A stretch of DNA of 64,000 nucleotides from CAG-217 sp963605415. Lineage in GTDB: Bacteria; Bacillota; Clostridia; Oscillospirales; Acutalibacteraceae. Position numbers and translations under genes: made by a program. The notes beneath the pieces were generated by a model that was not told the origin of the DNA, ran no database searches, and was given only the letters and a program-made list of their open reading frames with translations. Numbering within the stretch: the stretch's first letter is position 1; every line of letters starts with the position of its first letter. The stretch lies in contig CAVCUL010000001.1 of assembly GCA_963605415.1 (NCBI GenBank), positions 124,001 to 188,000 of the forward strand, written 5' to 3'. Shown one piece after another: positions 35,414 to 44,443 of this stretch.

Positions 35414-36541
35414 CTATTCCCGGAATTTTACAGAATTCAGGAAATATTCACATTCTTTCATCCCGGTAAACACGCCGGGGCTGACCCGCACGGCGCCCCG
35501 CTTTTCCGTACCGAAAAACCGATGCGCGCAAGTCGCGCAGTGATACCCGCCCCGCACAGCGATCTGGCGAGAGGCCAGGTAGGCCGCCGTCTCCTCCGAT
35601 GTGCGGTCGTCCACATTAAAACTGAGCACCGGCACGCCCAACTGCTCCGGGGGCGTGTACAGCTCCACCCCGGGACAGGCCGCCAGCTCCGCATACAGCC
35701 ACCGGATCAGGCGCATTTCGTAATCGTGGATTTCCGCCAGGCCGGTCTTTTCAATAAACCGCACACCGGCGCCCAGGGAGAGAATGCCCGGGTTGTTCAG
35801 CGTGCCCGCCTCCAGCCGATCCGGCAGATCCGGCGGCATTAGAGGGTCAAAAGAGCGACTGCCGGTGCCGCCCTCCGTCAGGCTGTCCGGCGACACACCG
35901 TCTGCCAGCGCCAGCACACCGGTGCCCATGGTGCCGAACAGGCTTTTATGCCCGGGGGTGCACAAGGCAGAAATGTGCATGGCCTGCATATCAATGGGCA
36001 GAATGCCCGCACTTTGGGCAGCGTCCACCACAAAGAGCCAGCCCTTTTGGCGACAGTAGTCGCCGATGGCTCCCAGCGGGTGCACCACACCGAACACATT
36101 AGAGGCGTGGAGCAGCGCCACCATTGCCGTATTAGACTGCTCCAGCGCCCGGATATTCTGCAAAAATTGGTCCGGGTCCGGGTGGTACGGCACCGGATCG
36201 TAGGTGATACGCCCCTCCCGGGCCAGCTTGTAGATGGGCCGAAACACCGCGTTGTGCTCCAAGGCGGAGATCAGCACATGGTCCCCGGGCCTCAGCAGCC
36301 CTTTCAGCGCTGTGTTGACCGCGGTGGTGCAGTTGTTGGTAAATACAATATTCTGTTCCGGGCAATGAAAAAATCGGCCCAGGCTGTCCCGCACGGCAAA
36401 GATCTTCTCCGCCGCCTGCACCGACTCCCGATAGCCGCCCCGTCCACTGTTAAATGCGTATTTGTAATTGGCCTGGCGTACCGACTCCAACACGGACAGC
36501 GGCTTTGGATAGGTGGTGGCCGCATTGTCTAAATAGATCAT
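35414..36541 (-). CDS. Class V aminotransferase, cysteine desulfurase-like
   Basis: 375 residues, PLP-dependent. N-terminal YLDNAATTYPKP, then NNCTTAVNTALKG, LEHNAVFRP, the Asp motif VVDAAQSAG, and the PLP lysine in CTPGHKSLFG. The sequence is of the group that is more often paired with DUF3343 proteins than with IscU. A loop cysteine region near the C-terminus (HCATCAHRFFG) could serve as sulfur acceptor or metal site. It overlaps the DUF3343 gene by four bases. Likely role: delivery of sulfur or selenium from cysteine/selenocysteine; inferred. Confidence 0.88.
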   Translation of the reverse strand: MIYLDNAATTYPKPLSVLESVRQANYKYAFNSGRGGYRESVQAAEKIFAVRDSLGRFFHCPEQNIVFTNNCTTAVNTALKGLLRPGDHVLISALEHNAVFRPIYKLAREGRITYDPVPYHPDPDQFLQNIRALEQSNTAMVALLHASNVFGVVHPLGAIGDYCRQKGWLFVVDAAQSAGILPIDMQAMHISALCTPGHKSLFGTMGTGVLALADGVSPDSLTEGGTGSRSFDPLMPPDLPDRLEAGTLNNPGILSLGAGVRFIEKTGLAEIHDYEMRLIRWLYAELAACPGVELYTPPEQLGVPVLSFNVDDRTSEETAAYLASRQIAVRGGYHCATCAHRFFGTEKRGAVRVSPGVFTGMKECEYFLNSVKFRE

Positions 36542-36756
36542 ACCTGCTCCACCCCGGTGACCCGCACCCCATGCTGCCGCAGCAGCGCCAGCGCCTCCTC
36601 GTTGCCGTCCTCCAGCCGCAGTAGATACCCGCAGCCGTCCGACGGACTGGGGCGCAGCTGCTTGTGCACAAACACACGGTAACCCGCGTTCTTCAGCAGC
36701 CCGGCCCCCCTTTGTGCGTTGGTCACAGAACCAACCTTGATCTCATATATCATCAT
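36538..36756 (-). CDS. DUF3343 small protein, putative sulfur/selenium carrier
   Basis: 72 residues. A compact fold with YEIKVGSVTNAQRG, the central RPSPSDGCGYLLR and a C-terminal VRVTGVEQV. The cysteine (C42) in GCG is the conserved residue thought to carry sulfur or selenium in this family, which is often encoded next to cysteine-desulfurase-like proteins. The start ATG-ATG follows a GGGG that lies in the 3' arm of the terminator hairpin of the preceding transporter gene. Function is inferred. Confidence 0.8.
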   Translation of the reverse strand: MMIYEIKVGSVTNAQRGAGLLKNAGYRVFVHKQLRPSPSDGCGYLLRLEDGNEEALALLRQHGVRVTGVEQV

Positions 36757-36757
36757 A

Positions 36758-36805
36758 AAAACCCCATTTCCTGTCATAGTCTATCCTATGCGGAAACGGG
36801 GTTTT
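36758..36805 (-). terminator. Hairpin after the GPH-type transporter that overlaps the DUF3343 ribosome site
   Basis: A 14-bp stem with one G-U pair (AAAACCCCGTTTCC against GGAAATGGGGTTTT on the minus strand), with an inner CATAG/CTATG helix, ends in TTTTT. It lies 24 bases after the transporter stop and reaches to the base before the DUF3343 start codon, covering its GGGG ribosome site. Confidence 0.7.
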
Positions 36806-36829
36806 CGTTATGTAGGGTTTGATTTTTGA

Positions 36830-39382
36830 TTACTTGCGCTTCTTGGCAGCTTTCTCGGCCTTGCGGCGCGCCAGCTCAGCCTTTTCTTCCTCCAGGCGCT
36901 TTGCCTCTGCCTCTGCTTCGGCCTTTTCATTGGCTTCCACATTGGCCTTTGCCGTGTCGTAAAGTGCGGCAATCTCGTCAAAGTGCTTAAAGTTTTCCTG
37001 CTGGGTCAGCAGCTTCTTCGCGTCCACATAGGGCTTGGCTGCGCGATTAAACTGGGCGTGCTTATCCATCTCCTGCTTGGAGAGTTTGCGCACCTTCTTG
37101 CGCTCCTCGGACAGCTCTTTGATCTGCTTTTTCAGGCGCAGTACTTCTTCGCGATCCTTGTCCTTCTTGGCAATGTGCATCATCTTGGCCAATTCTTCAA
37201 TTTGGTCGTCCAAACGGTCTTCCTCATTGAAATACTTTTCAATGCTGTCAAAGCCCAGCTCCACAAATTCATGGGCAGTACCGTAATATTTCTGGAAGGA
37301 CTTGATGGCGGAAATTTGAGTTTTGGCAACCCCAATGTAGAATTTGCGGATCTCTTTTTCTTCCAATGTGGACTGAGCCATTGCCTTTGCCTTTTTCAGC
37401 TGGGCCTTTGCCTCTGCCAAGGAAGTGTTCTTAATGCCGTCCAGACCGGCATTAAAGATCTCCGTATACACTTGGATCTGGTGCTTACCAAGCTCAGAGT
37501 CAAACTTGGTCATTTCGTGCATCACGAACTGAGAAATCTTGATCTCCTCGTTGAACTCCACATCCGCACGATATGCCTTTTTGGCCTCCTTGCGAGCAAT
37601 CTTATCGGAAATGCTCTTGTAGGAGGATTTATCCAGCTTTTTGGGAGTGGCAACGGCCATTTCACGGGCGTTGTTCACCAGATCAATCATCTCTACAATG
37701 TCCTTATCCTTCAGAGCCTTGTTGCCAAAGTCCTCAAAGACGGCGCGCACCTTCAGCACACGCACATAGGACTTCTGCTTCTGCTCGGTCAGGTCATAGA
37801 AAAAGAACGGGATAACATTCATGGTTGCACCGATGGCGGCAACCAATACCAATATACGAAGCAGCGGGAACAGCACGCCGTTTACGTCATACAGTGCAGA
37901 AGAAGCATTTACAAAGTTGTCCTGCCCATTGGCCAACTGCTGCTGCAGCATCTGACCGATGGTCTGATCGCTGCCGGGCAAAATTCTGGCCATTAACGAA
38001 CTGTCCGATGTAACCCGCTGAGCCACCGCAGCGGTCATACCGTACTTCTCCTGCAGCGCAGGCAGCACGCCGGCGGTAATCAGTGTGATAATGTTACCAA
38101 TAGCCGTAACGGCAGCAAACATACCGTCAATACGCTCACCGGAGCGGTACTGCTGGTAATCACGGATATCTGCCTGAATAGACGGATTCAGAATATGGGC
38201 AAATGCGCCTACCACTGCATTCAGATACAGGCAGGCCATAACGCCCCAAATCACATAGTTGCGCATATTGCCGTCCGATCCGGCTGCACCGGTGAAGAAC
38301 GGATACATGCACAAAATAAACAGAATGTTAAACAGGTTAGTGACCACCTGCACCTTCTTCTTGCCCCATCTGCGGATACAAAACGGTGCCAGCAACATGC
38401 CCCAAAGAGAAGCGTTGCCGTAAATGGTAGTGATCACCGCATAGGTGGGCTGAGAGCAGGCGCCGCCGTAGTTGCACAGCCAATACAGAATATTGGCATA
38501 CGCCGTCTCCAAAAAGCCCAGCCAGCCGGCCAGAGATATAATCCAGAAATACTTGTTCTTAGCGACCTCGCGCAGAGCGTCGGTAAACTTAATCTGGATC
38601 ACATGGGTCTTGGCCTGAATAATCTTTTCCTGGGTGTTGGCATATACCACAAATACCAGCAGCGTACCGATCACACCGATCACCGGGAAAGCGATCCGGT
38701 ACACACGAATATCCGTCTGATTTACACCGATAATACCGGCGATTACCGGAATAATGATGTTATACACGGTGGGACCGAAGGAGTAAATAATACTCTTAAC
38801 GGAGGCCACATCTGCGCGCTCCTGAGAATTGGGAGAGAGCACATGAATCAGGTTCTCATACGCATCATAGAAGAAATAGTAGAAGAATTGCAGGGCAATG
38901 TTAAACGCCATAACCACGGCGCACTTTGCCACATAGGTCGCGGACTTGCCAAAGAGCATACCGCTACCCACCAACAGGCCCAGCTTGTCATACGGGAACC
39001 ACACCATCAGCACAAAAATGATGGAGCAGGGAATGCCCATGCGCAACAGGTACGGTCTGTACTTACCGGCCTTGTTTCTCGTATTATCAATAATGTTTGC
39101 ACGCAATCCGGTAAGCGGAATACCGGAAAGTACACCAATGACGTACATAATATACATATCCGTCATACCGATGCCGATGGTTCCGGACAGGAACACATTG
39201 GTAGCACCTAAGATACACGGAATGCTCATACATACGATCAGGTATGCGCCGATACCGCCGAATGCGTAAGAGGCCACTTCCTTAAAGGACATATACTTGC
39301 CCTTGGGCGGCTTTTTCCAGTAATACTTTACATTGTCGATCAGGCTTGCAGCTTTTTGCTTCAGGCCGGCTTGTTCTGCCAT
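36830..39382 (-). CDS. GPH/MFS-type transporter with a 320-residue cytoplasmic coiled-coil tail
   Basis: 850 residues, nearly double the usual size of about 450-500. The first about 530 residues hold roughly 12 hydrophobic segments and the MFS loop features of glycoside-pentoside-hexuronide cation symporters (LTGLRANIIDNTRNKAGKYR resembles their loop 2-3 motif; PSIQADIRDYQQYRSGER lies in the second half). The rest (about 531-850) is highly charged, alpha-helical and coiled-coil-like, ending in a Lys/Ala/Glu repeat. The start ATG at 39382 follows GGGGGAG. The solute is unknown; the tail may bind a cytoplasmic partner or regulate transport. Confidence 0.85.
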   Translation of the reverse strand: MAEQAGLKQKAASLIDNVKYYWKKPPKGKYMSFKEVASYAFGGIGAYLIVCMSIPCILGATNVFLSGTIGIGMTDMYIMYVIGVLSGIPLTGLRANIIDNTRNKAGKYRPYLLRMGIPCSIIFVLMVWFPYDKLGLLVGSGMLFGKSATYVAKCAVVMAFNIALQFFYYFFYDAYENLIHVLSPNSQERADVASVKSIIYSFGPTVYNIIIPVIAGIIGVNQTDIRVYRIAFPVIGVIGTLLVFVVYANTQEKIIQAKTHVIQIKFTDALREVAKNKYFWIISLAGWLGFLETAYANILYWLCNYGGACSQPTYAVITTIYGNASLWGMLLAPFCIRRWGKKKVQVVTNLFNILFILCMYPFFTGAAGSDGNMRNYVIWGVMACLYLNAVVGAFAHILNPSIQADIRDYQQYRSGERIDGMFAAVTAIGNIITLITAGVLPALQEKYGMTAAVAQRVTSDSSLMARILPGSDQTIGQMLQQQLANGQDNFVNASSALYDVNGVLFPLLRILVLVAAIGATMNVIPFFFYDLTEQKQKSYVRVLKVRAVFEDFGNKALKDKDIVEMIDLVNNAREMAVATPKKLDKSSYKSISDKIARKEAKKAYRADVEFNEEIKISQFVMHEMTKFDSELGKHQIQVYTEIFNAGLDGIKNTSLAEAKAQLKKAKAMAQSTLEEKEIRKFYIGVAKTQISAIKSFQKYYGTAHEFVELGFDSIEKYFNEEDRLDDQIEELAKMMHIAKKDKDREEVLRLKKQIKELSEERKKVRKLSKQEMDKHAQFNRAAKPYVDAKKLLTQQENFKHFDEIAALYDTAKANVEANEKAEAEAEAKRLEEEKAELARRKAEKAAKKRK

Positions 39383-39569
39383 TGGATCTCCCCCTGTGTC
39401 ATATTTCTGCAATATTATAACAAATCGGTTTATCAATTACAACCAAAAAAGAAATTTGTCCGCAGAATTTTTCTGTGCAATTTGCAGGAATTGTAAAGCA
39501 AATAGACTTTATTCTTCTGTTTTGTCTATTATTTTCTAAAATGTGCAGAATTCATAGACAAATGGTACA

Positions 39570-39598
39570 AAAAAACCGCTGAAAATTTTCCAGCGGTT
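39570..39598 (-). terminator. Terminator after the lipoprotein gene
   Basis: On the minus strand AACCGCTG and CAGCGGTT-type arms pair around a GAAAATTTTC core and run into seven T, 55 bases after the lipoprotein stop. Bases 39383-39569 hold the transporter's upstream region; I see no other gene there. Confidence 0.7.
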
Positions 39599-39653
39599 CA
39601 AAGCGACATTGCGCGGTTTAGACAACACTTTTGCCCGGTTGCTCATTTGCCCG

Positions 39654-40571
39654 TTACAACGTAAAGGTTGCTGTCTTGCCGCTGTACAATGTGGCAGTCA
39701 GTGTATTGCCCTCCAGGGTAAAGTACGCGCACGAGCGCAGAGCGGCATAGGGGTTCTTTTTCATCTTCACCGCCGGGGCCTTTTCGTTATCCGAATAGGT
39801 GAAGCGCTTTTGCAGCCCGCCGGTTTGCAGTTCTTTATCCGTCATGGCAAAACAGGTAAGTCCCTCCCCTTGACGCACAGACAATTCTGTGGCCACATCA
39901 AAGTTGTATTCCGCATCGTTCAGAGCACAACGGGTAAAGTACCAGGGATTGCCTGCAGCATCCTGGCCAATGATGTGCGTTGCATCTACGCCACCCTGCT
40001 GCAGCAAAAACTCAAGCATACCGCTGACGGCAGCGCTCATACCCTTACCCTGCATAATGGCGTTATAAATGTCGGTTACGCTGTCGTCATAGGTGGTGTG
40101 GGTAGCCACATAGTGATACACATTTAAGATATATATATTGTTGCTGACGGTACCCTTGCCGCAGGATTTCAAAATCGTATTGACCTTCTGGGAAAAGGCG
40201 CCCACCAGCTGGCGGTGCTTATCCGTATCATTCTTGTATTTGATGGTTACGCCGGAATTGTCGCTGTTCACCGAAACGGTGTCCACCAGCGCCATCAGCG
40301 GGAACCCGGTGTACAGCAGCCGGTTCACATCGTCCATCATATCCGTATTCACCCGCACGGCCACGCCGCCCTGTGCAATGGCCTTGGCGATCTTCTCATA
40401 TGCCCGCACGGCGCTGGGGTCCGTCTGGGCATAATGGCTGTCATAAGTATAAGCCAGGGTGTAGGCGGCAGAGGCAGCGGTGGTGGTCTCCGCTTTGCCG
40501 CCCTTCGAGCAAGCGGAGAACAGACCTGCCGTCAGCACCAGTGCCAGCAGTACAGAAATTATCTTTTTCAT
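39654..40571 (-). CDS. Lipoprotein with a degenerate transglutaminase-like domain
   Basis: 305 residues. Lipobox LFSAC gives a lipidated Cys21, then a Thr/Ala-rich linker. The region about 155-255 aligns by eye with bacterial transglutaminase-like domains: VYHYVATHTTYDDSV (usual IHDYL..YD), GKGMSAAVSGMLEFLLQQGGV (usual GxxxCxGYAxAF) and GNPWYFTRCALND..YNFDVA (usual GHAWNxVxLxGxWYxVD). The catalytic Cys is replaced by Met and the His by Asn, while the Asp remains. The protein is therefore probably not catalytic. It is last in a four-gene operon with a radical SAM enzyme nine bases upstream. Confidence 0.75.
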   Translation of the reverse strand: MKKIISVLLALVLTAGLFSACSKGGKAETTTAASAAYTLAYTYDSHYAQTDPSAVRAYEKIAKAIAQGGVAVRVNTDMMDDVNRLLYTGFPLMALVDTVSVNSDNSGVTIKYKNDTDKHRQLVGAFSQKVNTILKSCGKGTVSNNIYILNVYHYVATHTTYDDSVTDIYNAIMQGKGMSAAVSGMLEFLLQQGGVDATHIIGQDAAGNPWYFTRCALNDAEYNFDVATELSVRQGEGLTCFAMTDKELQTGGLQKRFTYSDNEKAPAVKMKKNPYAALRSCAYFTLEGNTLTATLYSGKTATFTL

Positions 40572-40579
40572 AAAACACC

Positions 40580-41653
40580 TCAACGCAGCTGAGCAAACAA
40601 ATGCTCCGTATTTGCAAAAAAAGCTTGGTACGCCCGGCAATAATCCGTGCCTACCCGATTACGCTTGCAACCGCCGCCCCGACAAAGAGCAAACCAGCGG
40701 CAGGTCTTGCACGCCGAGGGCAGCTGAAAGAAATTCTTCAAGAATTCCACCATCTTTTCGCTATGGAAAAAGCCGGCAAAATCCCCGGTGCAGATATTGC
40801 CCAAGTACCAGTCGTCGGTACAGTAAAAATCGCAGGGATAAGTACTGCCGTCCGCCTCTACCACAAACTGGGTGGCACAGGTGCCGTTCATACCGCACTG
40901 CTCTGCGTTCTGCCCCCGGGCCAGCAGCAGGTAATTGTCAAACATACGCACGGACACCGGGTTGCCCCGCAGGGCGTCGTTGGCATACAGCTTGAACCCC
41001 TGCTGCAAAAAGGCGGCGTAGTCCTCATTGGTCATAAACAAATCCTCCGGCGCGTCCATGGCAAAGGGGCGCAGGCAGGGTATGTACTGCAAGTGGCGCA
41101 ATCCCTGCTGCTTAAAAAAGCGATAGGACGATCGCACATGGGTGGCGCCGTAAGCGGTGAGCACCGAAAGAATATTAAAGGGCACCCCGCGCCCAGTCAG
41201 CAGCTGCACGCCGCGAAACACATCGTCAAAGGAGCTGCGCCCGTCCGGGTACACCCGGTAGCGGTTGCCCTCCCGGTCGCCGTCCAGAGACACGCCTACC
41301 AGACAGCCGTATTCTAAGAACAGATCGCACCATTCATCATCGATCAGCGTGCCGTTGGTCTGCACACAAAACTGAACGGTCACACCGGGGCGCTGCCGTT
41401 GCTTACAAGTGGAAAAGAAAAATCGAAAAAAGTCTTTCCCCGCCAGCAGCGGTTCCCCGCCCTGAAAGGTAAAATACACCGGTCCGTCCCCGGCAAAGGC
41501 CAAAGCCTTATCCATCACCTGCAAGGCGGTGTCCCGGGTCATATAGCCCTTGTTCTCCGTCTGCCGGGTGGTGGCCAGGTCATGGTAAAAACAATATTCA
41601 CATCGCAGATTGCAGTTGCCGGAAGCCGGCTTGAGCATGACTGAAATGGGCAT
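40580..41653 (-). CDS. Radical SAM/SPASM enzyme, anaerobic sulfatase maturase-like
   Basis: 357 residues. The radical SAM cluster CNLRCEYC is at C14, C18 and C21, followed by FTFQGGEPLL. The C-terminus has a SPASM-type series: CGMNGTC, YPCDFYC, then CKTC..C..GGGC. This is the layout of anaerobic sulfatase-maturating enzymes, which oxidise a Cys or Ser to formylglycine, but relatives modify peptides. No sulfatase or precursor peptide is visible nearby. The start ATG at 41653 has GGAGG six bases upstream; the frame to 41842 is only Sir2 shadow. Confidence 0.88.
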   Translation of the reverse strand: MPISVMLKPASGNCNLRCEYCFYHDLATTRQTENKGYMTRDTALQVMDKALAFAGDGPVYFTFQGGEPLLAGKDFFRFFFSTCKQRQRPGVTVQFCVQTNGTLIDDEWCDLFLEYGCLVGVSLDGDREGNRYRVYPDGRSSFDDVFRGVQLLTGRGVPFNILSVLTAYGATHVRSSYRFFKQQGLRHLQYIPCLRPFAMDAPEDLFMTNEDYAAFLQQGFKLYANDALRGNPVSVRMFDNYLLLARGQNAEQCGMNGTCATQFVVEADGSTYPCDFYCTDDWYLGNICTGDFAGFFHSEKMVEFLKNFFQLPSACKTCRWFALCRGGGCKRNRVGTDYCRAYQAFFANTEHLFAQLR

Positions 41654-41664
41654 AAGCGCCTCCG

Positions 41665-42375
41665 TTAGCGTACTTGAATTTGGGACAGCACCTGCCCCAC
41701 CTTTTGGTGCAGCACCAGGTCCGCCAGCTTGTCCGCCGGGGTAGGATCCCGATTGATGAGCACAAAGTGGTCCCCCTGGAAGTAGCGGATAAAGCCCGCT
41801 GCCGGGTACACGGAGAGAGAAGTGCCCGCCACGATCAGGCAATCCGCCCGGGCAATGGCGTCCACTGCGCCCTCCACAGTCTGCTGGTCAAGGCCCTCCT
41901 CATACAGCACCACATCCGGCTTGATGATCCCGCCGCAGGTGCACCGTGGAATACCGGCAGCCTCTGCCACCGCCTCCACGCCGTAGGCCTTGCCGCAACG
42001 CATACAGTGGTTGCGCAACACAGAACCGTGAAGTTCATACACCGTTCGGCTGCCCGCTGCCTGGTGCAGGCCGTCTATATTTTGGGTCACCACAGCGGCG
42101 CACTTGCCCGCCCGCTCCAACTCCGCCAGCTTATAATGGGCAGCGTTGGGCTTGGCGTTCGGGCACAGCATTTTGCTGCGGTAAAAGCGGTAGAATTCCG
42201 CCGGGTTCTCGTCAAAAAAGCTACGGGAGAGGATCTGCTCCGGCGGGTAGTCGTATTGCTGATGATACAGACCATCCACACTGCGAAAATCCGGAATACC
42301 GCTCTCGGTAGACACGCCGGCGCCGCCGAAAAAGACGATCCGCCCGGCACTGTCTATGATCTCTTGTAAAGTCAT
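41665..42375 (-). CDS. Sir2-family NAD-dependent protein deacylase
   Basis: 236 residues. The NAD-binding GAGVSTESGIPDFRS (about 18-32), TQNIDGLHQAAG with the catalytic His of the following YELHGSV, and two zinc pairs (CMRC and CTC-G) are present. It removes acetyl or longer acyl groups from protein lysines. It overlaps the beta-helix gene by four bases and is followed after 11 bases by the radical SAM gene. Confidence 0.94.
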   Translation of the reverse strand: MTLQEIIDSAGRIVFFGGAGVSTESGIPDFRSVDGLYHQQYDYPPEQILSRSFFDENPAEFYRFYRSKMLCPNAKPNAAHYKLAELERAGKCAAVVTQNIDGLHQAAGSRTVYELHGSVLRNHCMRCGKAYGVEAVAEAAGIPRCTCGGIIKPDVVLYEEGLDQQTVEGAVDAIARADCLIVAGTSLSVYPAAGFIRYFQGDHFVLINRDPTPADKLADLVLHQKVGQVLSQIQVR

Positions 42376-44357
42376 TTGGTTATCCTCACCACTGCGCGCA
42401 CCGCAGGGCTTTCCGCGGTCACGCCATTTGTTTGGGTTTGCGCCACCAGGCGATAGGCGGCGGTTTTGCCCCGTTTGGGAGCCGTGTCGATATAGCGGGT
42501 GCCGGTGAGCGTTGCCACCGCTCGATACTTACCGTGGGTACTGTTGTCCCTACGATACAGCACATACCGCTTAGCGCCGGACACCGCTTTCCATTGCAGG
42601 GCGATTTTGCCCTTATTCTTGCCGGTGCTGATCCGGCCACCCACCAAGCGGGTGCTGCCTAAGGTAGAAAACCGGATATTCTTACTGCCCTGGGCAATCC
42701 CCTGTCCCTTAGTGTTGCCGGTAAGCCGATCACCAACGGTGGTCAGGGCGGTTCCCGGTTGTGAGCTGATTCCATAGCGCTTGCAGCCGCTGATCCGGTT
42801 GCTGTCGGTGGCGGCAGTGCTCTTCTCCGCAAGGCAAATGCCGTTATGTCCCATGGACTGAATGGTATTGCGCAGCAGGCGCGCCTTTTTGCTCCGCTGC
42901 ACATAAATGCCGTTGGTGACCCCGGTACGAATGGTATTTTCTGTGATCTCTACCCCGTTGCTGTCCACAATGCAAACCGCACTGGAGCGGCTGTCCGTTA
43001 CAGTATTGTTCTGCAGCGCATTACTGTGCGAGGCGTCCATACATTTAAGTCCGTTACAAAAGCTGGCGCAAGTGTTCTTCTCGATCAAATTGCCGCTGCT
43101 GCTGTGGAGAAGAATGCCAACGGTCGTCTCCGCAGTTGCACCGATATGGTTAATGCGGTTGCCGGTCAGGGCGCAGTTTTGCAAATCCGTACCGGTAATC
43201 CCACCGCCAGTGGTGGTAATGGTGTTGTCACTGACCGTCAGATTAAAAACCGCATAATTCCCGGCAGGCATTTTACCGGTGGCCTTTCCGCCATACAGAA
43301 ACATCCCCCGGGGCTTGTCAATCTCTGCCGTTTGACAAACGGAAATGGTATTGCCGGTAATACGGCTGCCGCAGTCGGTATTGCGTTTACCCAACACCTT
43401 GCCGCTGCTGTCAGTAAACACATCGGTGACGCCGCTGTTTTTGCACATATAGTACGCCACGCCCAGACCGCAATCGGTAATGGTATTCTTCTCGATGACT
43501 GCGTCCGTATAATTGGTGCACACAATGGCCGTGCCTTGCAGGCGCCGAAAGGTATTGCCCCGAATGGTAATGCCCTTTTGATACCGCCCGGCAAAGGCGT
43601 TGCGGGTGCCCACCCCGCAGATCAAATCCTGAAAGGTGCAGCCCTCTACGGTGATCTTTTGGTTCATGGTGCCGTCATAGGCCGGGAAGTTGGCAAAGTG
43701 CCGATTTTCCTCTAATATATCAATTTGCAGTGCCTCCGCGCTACTCTCCGTTTGGTTGGTCTGGCCGGAAAACAGGCAATTTACAAACCGCACATTGTAC
43801 CCGGCTGCCAGCTCTGCATGGTGGGAGTCTATATTATTGAGAAAGGCCGTGCCGTCCACGGTCACATTCTTGCAGTGGGCCAGGCGCAGCAGGCAGGAGC
43901 CGTTGGTATTGCCCGGGGCATAATCCAGCGTGCCGCCCCGCAGGGTGCAGTTCTCCAACGACGAATACCCGGTATAATCCTTACCGGTACGGTCCCGATT
44001 GGGCGAGATAAAAAGATTACCTTTGCCCACATTGGCATTGAGCAGGGTCACCCCGGTCAGGTCCAGGATCATATTAGACGCCAGCACGGCGGCCTTGGTC
44101 ATTCGATATTCCCCCGGGGTCACGGTAACGGTACAAGTGCCATAGGCCCCGCTGCGCACCGTGTCCAGCGCCGATTGCAGCGCCGGGCAGGCATTCTCCG
44201 GGTCAATGGGTGCGGTATAGCGCACCTGCCCGCTGCTGTCCCGCACGGTCACGCTCTCCCCTGCATAAGCGGCAAAGGGCGCGCCTGCCACTGCCAACAG
44301 CAGCCAAAAGGCCAAAAACAGCGGCAGACCCCGGCGAAAAAATCGCATTTTTTGCAT
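42372..44357 (-). CDS. Secreted right-handed parallel beta-helix protein with a C-terminal fibronectin-like domain
   Basis: 661 residues. An N-terminal signal peptide (about 1-30, ending AAYA) is followed by a PbH1-type parallel beta-helix (about 60-550) with many N-G/N-x-I ladder turns such as VEGCTFQDL, ITGNTIS and ITENTIRTG. The last 90 residues form a fibronectin type III-like module (LQWKAVSGAKRYVLYRR) resembling those in the VanW protein at 10260-11690. The fold is shared by polysaccharide lyases and by adhesins; no catalytic site can be named. GAGGGAG lies 12 bases before the ATG. Confidence 0.85.
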   Translation of the reverse strand: MQKMRFFRRGLPLFLAFWLLLAVAGAPFAAYAGESVTVRDSSGQVRYTAPIDPENACPALQSALDTVRSGAYGTCTVTVTPGEYRMTKAAVLASNMILDLTGVTLLNANVGKGNLFISPNRDRTGKDYTGYSSLENCTLRGGTLDYAPGNTNGSCLLRLAHCKNVTVDGTAFLNNIDSHHAELAAGYNVRFVNCLFSGQTNQTESSAEALQIDILEENRHFANFPAYDGTMNQKITVEGCTFQDLICGVGTRNAFAGRYQKGITIRGNTFRRLQGTAIVCTNYTDAVIEKNTITDCGLGVAYYMCKNSGVTDVFTDSSGKVLGKRNTDCGSRITGNTISVCQTAEIDKPRGMFLYGGKATGKMPAGNYAVFNLTVSDNTITTTGGGITGTDLQNCALTGNRINHIGATAETTVGILLHSSSGNLIEKNTCASFCNGLKCMDASHSNALQNNTVTDSRSSAVCIVDSNGVEITENTIRTGVTNGIYVQRSKKARLLRNTIQSMGHNGICLAEKSTAATDSNRISGCKRYGISSQPGTALTTVGDRLTGNTKGQGIAQGSKNIRFSTLGSTRLVGGRISTGKNKGKIALQWKAVSGAKRYVLYRRDNSTHGKYRAVATLTGTRYIDTAPKRGKTAAYRLVAQTQTNGVTAESPAVRAVVRITK

Positions 44358-44443
44358 AAAAACTAAAAACTCCCTCTTTACTTCTATTCCTGTATATATT
44401 AGTATAGTAGACTGAAAGTGTCAAGAAAGCAGGTGCGTTTTTT

